This document shows positions 1 through 9,709 of a stretch of 64,000 nucleotides of DNA, one piece after another. The number at the start of each line of letters is the position of its first letter. Position 1 is the stretch's first letter. Origin of the DNA: Methylococcales bacterium (lineage in GTDB: Bacteria; Pseudomonadota; Gammaproteobacteria; Methylococcales; Methylomonadaceae); contig JAQTUW010000016.1 in NCBI GenBank assembly GCA_028707085.1, positions 1-64,000 of the forward strand, given 5' to 3'. The position numbers and the translations under genes were made by a program. The notes under the pieces were generated by a model, which was given only the letters and a program-made list of their open reading frames with translations, ran no database searches and was not told where the DNA came from.

Positions 1-497
1 TGTGCATCCGAAACATCCGCCATCGCTTTGCCCTGAGTCTGATCGGAAAAAACGGTTAACACCGCCTGAACAACACTCTTGGCAACTTCCGCATCATCCG
101 ATGCATAAGCAATATCGAAAATATCCCTATCCCCGGAACTTTTGATCGTTATCTCTTTTTTCAGCTTTTCGATCAATTCATTACTGACCACTTCCCGGCT
201 TGGATTTAAAAGAGATAATTCTATGATTTTTTCCAGATTCGGCCGGGTAAACATTAACTGCTGAATAATTCTGATCATCGCGCCTACATCCGGCTCAATC
301 ACCATACCTTTCATCAAAGGTCTTATCATTGTAGCCGTATCAATATGGACTTTGGCTTGAGATTCATATTTATCTCGCATGAAAAAAACAAAAGTCCAGG
401 CTGCGGCACAAAAAAATAGCGCAATAAAAACCGCTATCCTTTTATACCTCATCAGTCCTTTAAAATAAAAATAAATCTCTGAAAATTGTTGCTGCAT
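1..497 (-). CDS. Polysaccharide chain-length determinant (Wzz/XrtA-system-type), N-terminal part; runs off the left edge
   Basis: Manual reverse-strand translation from ATG at 497: MQQQFSEIYFYFKGLMRYKRIAVFIALFFCAAAWTFVFFMRDKYESQAKVHIDTATMIRPLMKGMVIEP...; N-terminal TM helix and Wzz-like layout; lies downstream of an export protein gene. Not in the ORF track because it is truncated. Confidence 0.85.
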   Translation of the reverse strand, partial: MQQQFSEIYFYFKGLMRYKRIAVFIALFFCAAAWTFVFFMRDKYESQAKVHIDTATMIRPLMKGMVIEPDVGAMIRIIQQLMFTRPNLEKIIELSLLNPSREVVSNELIEKLKKEITIKSSGDRDIFDIAYASDDAEVAKSVVQAVLTVFSDQTQGKAMADVSDA

Positions 498-701
498 TCT
501 TAAAGTTTAATTGTTTGTTAGAAACCCACCATCTTACAGCTACATCATCATGCCTGCTATCGCATAATAATCAAAGCTTAATTATGGTTTTTTTAAATAC
601 CAAACCCTACACATTAAATTTTCATTGAGGTTTTACACACCATAATAGAGTGATTTTCACAAGTTACCCATTTTTGATCTATTGAACCCTACCCAAACCA
701 T

Positions 702-1478
702 TTAAAACAGGCTATCAGGTATAATTAAAATATCGCCTGGCATCATTAATACATTGGCCGTTAGATCTGCATTATCAATCAGATCGTCAATCCGGACGGC
801 ATATGTTTTTAACTCGCCATTTGTCTTGCGGATGACCGAGGATCTATTTCCATCAGCGTATTGATTAAGGCCAATCTGAATCACCACATCAAGCAATGTC
901 ATGCCTCTCTCGTAAGGTATATTTCTTCCCTGATAGCGGCCTATTCCACCCATGCCACCCATGCCGCCACCGCCGCCACCGCCTATACCGCCGCCTATAC
1001 CGCCACCTCCGCCCATGCCGCCGCCCATTCCACCGCCGCCGGTACCGCCGCCAATCCGACCTATCACCCGGATCTGCTGATCTTTAACGCCTTTAAAACC
1101 ATGCGCCATCACTACGACTTGCGGGCTTTTTACATAGGTCATCAATACATTTTCAATATCCCGCGCCAGTTCATAGGGTGTTTTGCTCATTGCCAATAAT
1201 TCTTCCACCAGCGGGAAACTGATCTTCCCGTCCGGCCGAACAACCGCCGAGGTTGACAATTCGGGGTTACCCCAGACAAAAATGGACAAACTGTCGCCCG
1301 GTCCAATTTTATAGGTGTAATCCGAGTCCTGGCGCACATCCTCAAGTAAAGGATACGAATAACAGCCCACCAATCCTGTTCCAAAAATCATACACAACAA
1401 GCCAAGTCGAAATATCCTACCCGTCATAAACATGATTGTGCTCTTGGAATTTTGCAATAGATAAGAATTTAATAACAT
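702..1478 (-). CDS. Polysaccharide export outer-membrane lipoprotein (Wza/EpsD-like, exosortase-associated) with internal Gly-rich tract
   Basis: 258 aa; lipobox-like GLVGCYS; YKIGPGDSLSIFVWGNPELSTSAVVRPDGKISFPLVEEL poly_export motif; SLBB-like C-terminal part; Gly-rich insert. Confidence 0.9.
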   Translation of the reverse strand: MLLNSYLLQNSKSTIMFMTGRIFRLGLLCMIFGTGLVGCYSYPLLEDVRQDSDYTYKIGPGDSLSIFVWGNPELSTSAVVRPDGKISFPLVEELLAMSKTPYELARDIENVLMTYVKSPQVVVMAHGFKGVKDQQIRVIGRIGGGTGGGGMGGGMGGGGGIGGGIGGGGGGGMGGMGGIGRYQGRNIPYERGMTLLDVVIQIGLNQYADGNRSSVIRKTNGELKTYAVRIDDLIDNADLTANVLMMPGDILIIPDSLF

Positions 1479-1481
1479 TGG

Positions 1482-3905
1482 CTATTTTTTTCCATTGGAT
1501 TCAAGTTCTTTCATCAGTTTTTTAGCATCGCTCTTCCCTGCAAAATTCAGATGCTGCTTTTCGGATAAGGCAAGCGCATGCTTTAACTCACTTAACGCCG
1601 TTGCTTTATTACCATTATCAAAGTGCGCAACAGCCAAATGATATCTTAACTCCACCAGCGTAGGCTCCTTGAGAATCAGACTGTCCAATAGCTTGAGCCC
1701 GAGCGCTAACTGTCCGGTTCTGACCAGTCCCCATCCGTATGTATCCTGAAAAACCGGCTTGTCGCTTTCTTTAAATTTCTCGGCTAGCGCAAAGCCTTTT
1801 TTAACATTATCCGGATTGATGGAATCAAGCAGCAACTCAGCCAAATTATTAATGGCCATTTCCGATTCCGGATGCTTTTCCAACAGGCGTTCATATGTTT
1901 TAATCGCATTCGAACTATCACCCGTTTGCTGATACCAACCGGCTAAAGCCAATTCTAACCTGAGATCATCAGGATTCGCCTCAAGACCTTGCAAATATAT
2001 TTCTCTGGCCGGCTCAGGGCTTTTGCGCAGCACCACCTCGATTCGGGCCAATTCCAGATAAAGCGACACCACATTGGGCATTCTCACCAGTTGCTCCGTC
2101 ATTAACTGCTTGGCATTGGCAAGATCGTGATTGGCGAAATAAAGCTCACCCAGCACGCCCACTACAGTCAGATTATCCGGATATTTGCGATGGTGCTTTT
2201 GTAAGTAGGCAATTGCTTTATCCCTGGCTTTAAGTCCGTCATACGATCGGGCCAGATTGACCATCGATTTGAAATCATCCGGGCGATTTTCAAGCAGTTT
2301 CTCGTAGATGGCAATGGCTTCGGCATATTGCCCCTTACCTTGTAAAATATTGGCTTGAAAGTAAAACGGTGTAGCTTTGTCTCTTGAAAACATGGCAAAA
2401 CGCTGCACGGTGGTTTCGGCGTCGTCCCATTTTTTTTCTTCAATGTCCAGAGCGGCTTTTACGCCAAGCAGCATTTCCTGATTAGGCTTGAGCTTTAAAG
2501 CCTTTTCCAGAATCATTCTGGCCATTTCTTTCTGATTTGCCTGCAGGTAAGCATCGTACACGGGAAAAAAAGCGCCCATATTTGCCGGATTGACATCAAG
2601 CGCCTGCTTAAAATATTTTTCCGCCTGTCGGCTATCATTCTTTGCAACATAGGCCTGACCCAGCAATAAAAATGCATCGCCGGTATCGTTCCTGCTCCAG
2701 GAGGTTTTATTGAGCAAATCAATGGCTTCATCCAGCCTGTTTTGACTGATCAATAACCGGGCTTTCAGCAAACTGGCGTCGACAAAATCGGAATTGGCTT
2801 TTAAAACCTTGTCAACAATCGCCTCAACTTCATTATATTGTTTTTTGCTCAAGGCGACTTCACCTAACAGCGTCTGGGCAATCAACCCCAGCGGCTGATT
2901 CTGTTCCTTTTCGATGACCTGCTGTAAACCTTTTACAGCCGAATCCGGATAATTGTTCGCCAGCATCCATCTCGACAGCTCAAGTACATGGACAGTACTC
3001 AGCTTATTACTGTTTATCCATTGCAGGTATTGCTCTTCAACACGGTTCTTGTTTTTAGCGTTCAAAAATTCCAGCAGAATCAATTTGGGTTCGAGCTTAT
3101 CCGGTGATTCATCAACCAGGCCTTGCAACAACGCTTCAGACTCTTTCAACTTGTCAACCATGGAATAAATAGTTGCCAGTTTGAATCTGTACTCTTCCGT
3201 CTCAGGATAATATTTAATCAATTCCTTGTAATCTTCGATCATTGCATTACTATTGTTTCGTTCAGCACTGACTTTGATTCTGCTAAAGCGTAGCGGAATG
3301 TTCGCTACGTTCATTTTCAGGCCGGCGTCAATTAACGCCAAAGCCTGATCCAGTTCGCCATGCCTGATATGCAGACCGACTTTCAAGGAAAGCACATCAA
3401 TGTTTCCGGGATCAACCGCCTCAACAGCAGCCAGGGTTCGCAGAGCCGCATCGTCCTTGCCCTGGCGAATATAAGCAGTCGCCTTAAGAATTTGCGCGTC
3501 AAGATTGTTAGGGTGAGCAACCAAAACAGCTTCCGCCTGTTCCAGGGCTTTATCATAGTCATTGAATAGAATGTCGATCACGCCCAATTTTAATCTTGCT
3601 GCAATCAAGCCGGGATCCAGCTCCAGAGCTCTACCTAAATTTTGCCGCATCGATTTGAAATTGTTATGCTTTTCATCCATCATCGCCATGTAGTAATATG
3701 CTTCGCCCTTCTGGTCTTTCTGGCTGGATAATTTGAATTCAAGCAGCGCATGGTCAAAATCGCCATGCTCAAAGAATTTCCTGCCTTTGTCCAAATGGCT
3801 GTCCGCCGATTCCTGAGACGAACTACAGGCTGTCAATAACAAGATGCCCACTGCCAACAGAACTGGTTTTTTTCTAATGCTTTTCATTAATAAATTCACC
3901 AACAT
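1482..3905 (-). CDS. prsT: PEP-CTERM/XrtA system TPR-repeat lipoprotein (PrsT-like)
   Basis: 807 aa; lipobox LLTACSS; many TPR repeats; directly upstream of the export gene in the same orientation, as in exosortase EPS clusters. Confidence 0.85.
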   Translation of the reverse strand: MLVNLLMKSIRKKPVLLAVGILLLTACSSSQESADSHLDKGRKFFEHGDFDHALLEFKLSSQKDQKGEAYYYMAMMDEKHNNFKSMRQNLGRALELDPGLIAARLKLGVIDILFNDYDKALEQAEAVLVAHPNNLDAQILKATAYIRQGKDDAALRTLAAVEAVDPGNIDVLSLKVGLHIRHGELDQALALIDAGLKMNVANIPLRFSRIKVSAERNNSNAMIEDYKELIKYYPETEEYRFKLATIYSMVDKLKESEALLQGLVDESPDKLEPKLILLEFLNAKNKNRVEEQYLQWINSNKLSTVHVLELSRWMLANNYPDSAVKGLQQVIEKEQNQPLGLIAQTLLGEVALSKKQYNEVEAIVDKVLKANSDFVDASLLKARLLISQNRLDEAIDLLNKTSWSRNDTGDAFLLLGQAYVAKNDSRQAEKYFKQALDVNPANMGAFFPVYDAYLQANQKEMARMILEKALKLKPNQEMLLGVKAALDIEEKKWDDAETTVQRFAMFSRDKATPFYFQANILQGKGQYAEAIAIYEKLLENRPDDFKSMVNLARSYDGLKARDKAIAYLQKHHRKYPDNLTVVGVLGELYFANHDLANAKQLMTEQLVRMPNVVSLYLELARIEVVLRKSPEPAREIYLQGLEANPDDLRLELALAGWYQQTGDSSNAIKTYERLLEKHPESEMAINNLAELLLDSINPDNVKKGFALAEKFKESDKPVFQDTYGWGLVRTGQLALGLKLLDSLILKEPTLVELRYHLAVAHFDNGNKATALSELKHALALSEKQHLNFAGKSDAKKLMKELESNGKK

Positions 3906-4958
3906 AATTCAGTTACTAAAAGTTGCTCACGAGAGGCTACGGAATACCCAGGATCAAACAGCGCAAACCCACTTCACCCGGCCCAGAAAAGCCGGACAAG
4001 CTAAACATCCGGGTTGTTAACACTGTTTCAGCATCTTTCTGCGTCGAACCGGACGGATCTTAGCTACCCGGGAGTTCCCACTTTTCTGCCTTTACATCTA
4101 TGACTAACCAAAAGCCTAAGCGCATCTTCGCATTGCAACTCATATCGTAATGAGCGCACATAGCACATTTGTTTTCTTAAATATCCAGAACCCGGAGACT
4201 CATTTTCGCGGCAAAGACAATTTCTAACACTAACCCGCATCCGGAAACCGCATTTCCCGATTTCCTGCAATTGAGTCATGGATCATTCACCTGCAATTTG
4301 GCTCATAATCTGTTTACATAAAATCATGCAACCCATGATAACGCCCCGACATTCGATAAATACCGGAAAGGCGCAAGCTGAAAACTGTCCGGGGGATAGA
4401 AAATAGTCGCGTAAAATCAACCTGAACCAATCATAGCGCATTTCAGGCAGCGCAAATGCATAAAAATTTAGAGGCAAAATGCTATAGAGTATTCGCACAT
4501 CAAATCCGGGTTTTCATAATCCTCCTACCCTTCCTGTAGCAGAGGAAACTGAGGCGCCACAATTAGATGTGCAATAATTATATTCTAGCATGGAAGCGCC
4601 CTCTCAGGCAGTCATGTAACGTTTCCAAGGAATCTCGGATTTGTTCGTCCGGTTTGACGCAAATTCGACAGCAGATGGCGAATACCCGCCATTCCGGCCG
4701 ACATCTTCGGCAACCAGCATTCAACTTGCGAGCAATTTTTTGTTTCCTCGCCGTTTTGCCAACCACACTACCAAGAGGCTGTCCGTCAAAAGAAGATGGA
4801 CGAACGACTGCTTGTCCTCAATCCCTTCCGGTAGGCGAGAAAATATAAAAATGCTAAAAGTGATCGACGCCAGCGATACGTTCAACCCCGGTAAACAGAA
4901 CATTTCAAACCATGTTCCACACTAGTAGTCCGCCAATTTTGTTTTGACGAACAGGCTA

Positions 4959-5066
4959 ATCTGCTGCCGGGGTATTTTGACAGAGGTTTAGGCGGCATGG
5001 ATGCCGACTCAAGCCTACATGGATGTATTCACGGCGTCCTCTGGCGGAATACCCCGGCAGCAGATG
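4959..5066. repeat. Small inverted-repeat-bounded intergenic element
   Basis: Perfect 18-bp inverted repeats ATCTGCTGCCGGGGTATT (4959-4976) and AATACCCCGGCAGCAGAT (5049-5066) bound a 108-bp segment without a plausible gene. Confidence 0.7.
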
Positions 5067-5102
5067 GGTAGCTCTATTCATCATTGTAACATTGGCGAAC
5101 CA

Positions 5103-5268
5103 CTAGGAGCCTGTCCGAGAATAGAAAACCTACTGCGGAAAAGCCATTTTGGCCGGATTTCCTGCGCATTTTCGTTAAATAGCGCAACTATTCCGCCTCA
5201 AATGCCCAAAAAATCCAACTCAAAAGGCTTTCCCTCGCTACGGCTTTTATTCTCGGACAGGCTTCTAG
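5103..5268. mobile_element. MITE-like element, copy 1
   Basis: CTAG-GAGCCTGTCCGAGAATAG...TTATTCTCGGACAGGCTT-CTAG; about 166 bp including flanking CTAG; near-identical to 6211-6374. Confidence 0.8.
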
Positions 5269-5309
5269 GAGACTCATTTCAATTTTGTCGCAGGGTGGAC
5301 AAGAACCAT

Positions 5310-6164
5310 TCAGGTTTTCTGCTCGGGCAAACTTATATTTTCCACCCGTTCAGGCGGAACAGGATGCAACGGCTTTGAATATCTGGATTGAATCTGCTTT
5401 ACATAATTGCGCGTTTCCTGAAATGGCGGAACGCCATGATATCTTTCGACCGCCGCCTCGCCAGCATTATATGCAGCCACCACCCACTCGACTTTTCCGT
5501 CGAAATGGCGTAGCAGCCAGTGCAGATACGCCGTGCCGCCTTTTATGTTCTGAATGGGATTCCAGGTATCCTTAACGCCAAAACGTTCGGCTGTTTCAGG
5601 AATTAACTGCATCAGTCCCTGGGCATTTTTGCCGGACAACGCTGCGGAATTAAAACCCGACTCCACCTGGATGACAGCCATTACCAACTGCGGATCGATA
5701 CCATACCCCAAGGCAATTTGATTGACCCAGGCCGCAACCTTCTGTCTTTCCGGACTTGATTCCAAAACAAAACGAAATGCCGGCTTGGCGGGCTTGCAGT
5801 CATTGTCGGCGACCGGCTCGACATCCCGGAACCTGACCAGCATGTTTTTCGCATGCGGGTCGCCACCATCAGCCGCCTGCTTGAACCAGTGCATGGCCAG
5901 ACCTGAATCCCTGTGTACGCCTCGGCCATTAAAATACATAAAGCCAATATTGTATGCCGATTCGACATCCCCTTCGAGCGCAGCCTGACAATACAAAGCA
6001 AAGGCTTGCCGGTAATCCTGCCTCACACCTTCCCGGCCATGCTCATAAGCGACAGCCTTAAGCCGGATTTTATCTGTCGATTCGGCCACTTCTCCGGCGA
6101 ATCCCAAACGCTCCAGGCAGCTTAAAATCAACACAAGCATTAACTGTTTTTTTTTATTCGACAT
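5310..6164 (-). CDS. Lytic transglycosylase (SLT domain) with Sel1-like repeats
   Basis: Sel1-like ...SAYNIGFMYFNGRGVHRDSGLAMHWFKQAADGGDPHAKNML; SLT motifs VMAVIQVESGFNSAALSGKNAQGLMQLIPETAERFGV and VVAAYNAGEAAVERYHGVPPFQETRNYVKQI. Confidence 0.92.
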   Translation of the reverse strand: MSNKKKQLMLVLILSCLERLGFAGEVAESTDKIRLKAVAYEHGREGVRQDYRQAFALYCQAALEGDVESAYNIGFMYFNGRGVHRDSGLAMHWFKQAADGGDPHAKNMLVRFRDVEPVADNDCKPAKPAFRFVLESSPERQKVAAWVNQIALGYGIDPQLVMAVIQVESGFNSAALSGKNAQGLMQLIPETAERFGVKDTWNPIQNIKGGTAYLHWLLRHFDGKVEWVVAAYNAGEAAVERYHGVPPFQETRNYVKQIQSRYSKPLHPVPPERVENISLPEQKT

Positions 6165-6210
6165 TTGCTTGCTCTCTAAACAGTTGTAAAGCCGAAAACC
6201 TACAAAAAAC

Positions 6211-6374
6211 CTAGGAGCCTGTCCGAGAATAGAAAACCTACTACGGAAAAGCCATTTTGGCCGGATTTCCTGCGCATTTTCGTTAAATAGCGCAATTCCA
6301 CCTCAAATGCCCAAAAAATCCAACTCAAAATGGCTTTCCCTCGCTACGGCTTCTATTTTCGGACAGGCTCCTAG
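6211..6374. mobile_element. MITE-like element, copy 2 (same orientation as copy 1)
   Basis: CTAG-GAGCCTGTCCGAGAATAGAA...TTCTATTTTCGGACAGGCTC-CTAG; differs from copy 1 by a few substitutions and small indels. Confidence 0.85.
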
Positions 6375-6495
6375 CCTTCCAGAATGCCGGCGCATGCCAA
6401 TAACAGCCACTTTGCTCAGTTTACAACGAATTGGCTATTTTCACCACTGTGACAGTTTCAAGATTGCCAGCCACTGCTTCCCGGCGTACTTCCGA

Positions 6496-9400
6496 TCATG
6501 CCTTTTTCTGCGTAAACCGCCCAAATTTCAATAAAACGGCCGGCAACATCAGCAAATTCAATACTGTCGAAGAAGCAAGTCCACCTATGATTATAGCGGC
6601 CATCGGCCCCATTATTTCCCGTCCCGGATTATCGCTATCAATAGCGATAGGCAGCATCGCCAAGGCAGTGACCAGCGCGGTCATCAGAATTGATGGCAGC
6701 CTTTCCTGCGCGCCTCTTACCGCAGTACCATATCCCCATGGCAAACCGTCCACTTCAACCAAATGCCGATAATGGGAAATCAGCATAATGCAATTCCGCA
6801 CCGTGATGCCAAACAGGGTAATGAATCCGACAAAAGAACCCACCGATAAAGCCGAATGGGTCACCAGTACAGCGGCAACGCCACCCAGCAAGGCAAACGG
6901 CAGGTTCACCAGTGTCAGGCAGGTATGCCGAACACTGCCCAGGGCGACATAAATCAGCAGCAAAACACCCGCTCCGGCCAGCAAGGCATGCAAAATCAAA
7001 GCCTGTCTGGCTTTGGCCTGCTCCAGCGCCGCACCGATAAATTCCGGATACACTCCTTGCCGCCAATTTATTTGATTTAATACTTTGCCTTTCAATTCAC
7101 TAATGAATTCATCCATATCCCGATCATCGACATTACAGGTCACTGTAGAAACACGTTGAGCATCATGATGCAAAATATTGTAGCGGCCTTCCGTATGCCG
7201 AATATCGGCAATCTCGCCCAGCAACACCCGCTGACCATCGGCATTTTTCAACGCTAATTGTTGCAAGGACTCCGCCTGCATGCGTAACGACTGCGGCAAA
7301 GTGACAACCACGTTGACGATGCGGTTCCCGTGTATGTTTTTACCGACCATGCGACCTTCGTAAGCGGTTTGCAGCGCCGTCATGACCTGCCCGGAATTTA
7401 TTCCCCGAAACCTGAGCTGCTCCGGATTCAACTGCACCTGCAACATCGCTGTCAGAGGTTGCGAACGCAACTGCACATCTTCGACACCAGCCATGCCATT
7501 CATAATCTGCCGTACACTTTGCGCCTTATCATCCAGTAGCGCCAAATCGTTACCGTAAATATTGACCACAACGGCGGCCGTGTAACCGGAAATGGTCTCA
7601 TCCACTCGCTCTGTCAAAAAGGTGTTGGCCTCATAATGTATCCCCGGAAAAACATCCAGAATTGCCCGTAAACTATCCAATACTGCTTGCTGTTCAAATC
7701 CGGACAACGGTTTTAAACGCACTTCGTATTCGCTGTAATGACTACCATAAGTGTCAGCCCCGCGCTCTGCCCTGCCGGCCCATTGCGAAACCGATTCGAC
7801 ACCTCCTATATCTAAAAATTGCCGAGTCAGTTGAGCGCCAATCCGTATCGACTCCTGCAGCGATGTCCCCGGTACACTGGCCGTATGCACGATGAAATGA
7901 CCTTCACGCAATTCGGGCAAAAACTTATGCTCCATTCGCAAGAAAGCAATCATCCCCAACACGCACAACCCCATCCCCAGGCCCGCGAGCGGATAAAAAT
8001 ATTTCAACACCCAACCGAGCATTTTGGTGTACATTGGTTTTAATCGCCTAACCAAAGGCGGATCAGGTTCGTCAGGCAGACGCTTGTTCAATAGCAGACT
8101 GCACAAGGCAGGCGTCAAGGTCAAGGCCACCAGCAAAGACATCAGAATGGCCAGAATATAGGAATATCCCAAAGGGGCAAACAGTCGTCCAGCCACACCG
8201 TCCAGGGTTAGCAAAGGCACAAAGACCAACGTGATGATAAAACTGGCGTAGACCACCGAACTGCGCACTTCCATCGATGCCTGATAAATGACTTCGCTCG
8301 GCTTGCCCGGTCTGACTTGCAACTGATTTTCCCGTAAACGCCGAAAAATGTTTTCGGTATCAATGATTGCATCATCCACCACCTCCCCCAGCGCAATCGC
8401 CAGGCCGCCCAGAACCATGATATTCAAATTGGCCCCGCTCTCCAGTAACAAGATGACGGCCATCATCAGCGATAGCGGGATTGCCAGCGCAGCAATCAAG
8501 GCGCTTCGAAAATTGAACAAAAACAGATAAAGAATCAGCACCACAAAAAAACCGCCTATCAACAGATGCCGGGATAAATTCTGAACAGAGGTTTCAATGT
8601 AATCGGCAGGCCGAAACAGATGTGAATAAAAATTGATGGATTGCTGTGCGAATAAAGGCCCAAAATCGTTCAATACGGCTTCGACCTGTCTGGATACCGA
8701 CAAGGTATTGGCGCCATACTGACCGATGACCATTAATACAATGCCGGGGTTACCCATAATTTGCGCTGCCCCGATTGGCGGTTCTGCCGAATAGGCAATA
8801 TCGGCAACGTCACCCAGAGTAATATTTTCACCGTTCCGCCGCTTGACGACCACCCCTCTGAATTGCTCCGGATTTACCGGCTGACCCGTGATTTGCAGAG
8901 TAAAGCGCTGATTGCTGTTTTCAATAAAGCCCGCGCCATTCATTTCCGCCGCACCGCCGGCAGCAGTGACGATATCTTCTATCGCCAGATTGAAACGCTG
9001 CAGCGCATCGGGTCTGATCTGCACCTGCAATTGCTGAATATCGCCGCCGAACACATTGATATCGGCAACGCCGGGAATGGCCAGCAGACGCGGCGTCAAT
9101 GACCAGTCCACCAAGGTACGCAACTCCATCAAGGTTCTGACATCCGAACTCATGCCCACAGTCAGCACAGTTGCCGAGGACGAGGACAAGGGAACGGCCA
9201 CTGGCATCGCTATTCCGGCCGGCAAACGCTGACTGATACTTGCCAGCCGTTCACTAACCAACTGCCGGTTACGATAGACATCGCTATCTTCGGCAAATGT
9301 CGCCGTCACAATGGACAAACCCTGAATCGACTGGGATCGCAAGGTTTTCAGGCCGATCAAGCCGCTGATGGCGTTTTCGATCTGCTGGGAAACCAGCACT

Positions 9401-9606
9401 TCTACCTGCTCGGTTGCCAGACCCGGCGCTTCGGTCTGAATAATGACCTGTTTTGGAGCAAACTCGGGAAAAATATCCAGTCCCGCAGCAAAAAACCGGT
9501 ATGTCCCATAGGCGAACAGCAATACTGCCAAAATCAGGACGATGCCGGCATAACGGATGGAGTAGCGAACAAAAAAAGACAGCATGGTGATATTTAACGG
9601 ATTCAA
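6496..9606 (-). CDS. Efflux RND transporter permease (CzcA/CusA-like HME-RND)
   Basis: 1036 aa; FFVRYSIRYAGIVLILAVLLFAYGTYRFFAAGLDIFPEFAPKQVIIQTEAPGLATEQVE; GLAIALGEVVDDAIIDTENIFRRLRE (TM4); two RND repeats. Confidence 0.92.
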   Translation of the reverse strand: MNPLNITMLSFFVRYSIRYAGIVLILAVLLFAYGTYRFFAAGLDIFPEFAPKQVIIQTEAPGLATEQVEVLVSQQIENAISGLIGLKTLRSQSIQGLSIVTATFAEDSDVYRNRQLVSERLASISQRLPAGIAMPVAVPLSSSSATVLTVGMSSDVRTLMELRTLVDWSLTPRLLAIPGVADINVFGGDIQQLQVQIRPDALQRFNLAIEDIVTAAGGAAEMNGAGFIENSNQRFTLQITGQPVNPEQFRGVVVKRRNGENITLGDVADIAYSAEPPIGAAQIMGNPGIVLMVIGQYGANTLSVSRQVEAVLNDFGPLFAQQSINFYSHLFRPADYIETSVQNLSRHLLIGGFFVVLILYLFLFNFRSALIAALAIPLSLMMAVILLLESGANLNIMVLGGLAIALGEVVDDAIIDTENIFRRLRENQLQVRPGKPSEVIYQASMEVRSSVVYASFIITLVFVPLLTLDGVAGRLFAPLGYSYILAILMSLLVALTLTPALCSLLLNKRLPDEPDPPLVRRLKPMYTKMLGWVLKYFYPLAGLGMGLCVLGMIAFLRMEHKFLPELREGHFIVHTASVPGTSLQESIRIGAQLTRQFLDIGGVESVSQWAGRAERGADTYGSHYSEYEVRLKPLSGFEQQAVLDSLRAILDVFPGIHYEANTFLTERVDETISGYTAAVVVNIYGNDLALLDDKAQSVRQIMNGMAGVEDVQLRSQPLTAMLQVQLNPEQLRFRGINSGQVMTALQTAYEGRMVGKNIHGNRIVNVVVTLPQSLRMQAESLQQLALKNADGQRVLLGEIADIRHTEGRYNILHHDAQRVSTVTCNVDDRDMDEFISELKGKVLNQINWRQGVYPEFIGAALEQAKARQALILHALLAGAGVLLLIYVALGSVRHTCLTLVNLPFALLGGVAAVLVTHSALSVGSFVGFITLFGITVRNCIMLISHYRHLVEVDGLPWGYGTAVRGAQERLPSILMTALVTALAMLPIAIDSDNPGREIMGPMAAIIIGGLASSTVLNLLMLPAVLLKFGRFTQKKA

Positions 9607-9709
9607 TTGCCAATATTGTGCATTGACAGCCGGATTTGGTCTAATAACTGCTTAAAATTTTTCTACAGATCGACAGCAATTGATGTAAAAATGGGACATT
9701 ATTTATTCG

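Noticed and set aside
861-1199. 112-aa plus-strand ORF with His/Ala/Thr repeats
   Set aside because: Mirror image of the Gly-rich codon tract in the export gene on the other strand.
3906-4280. Possible c-di-GMP (GEMM) riboswitch upstream of the EPS genes
   Set aside because: Some GCAAACC-like strings occur but the conserved GGGACGCAAAGC and GGTAGC...GGTTACC arrangement is not present.
4567-4925. Overlapping small ORFs (93, 62 and 94 aa) on both strands
   Set aside because: No protein-like composition or recognisable motif; overlapping in several frames.
5001-5575. Plus-strand ORFs of 125 and 96 aa
   Set aside because: They span repeat elements and the antisense of the lytic transglycosylase gene.
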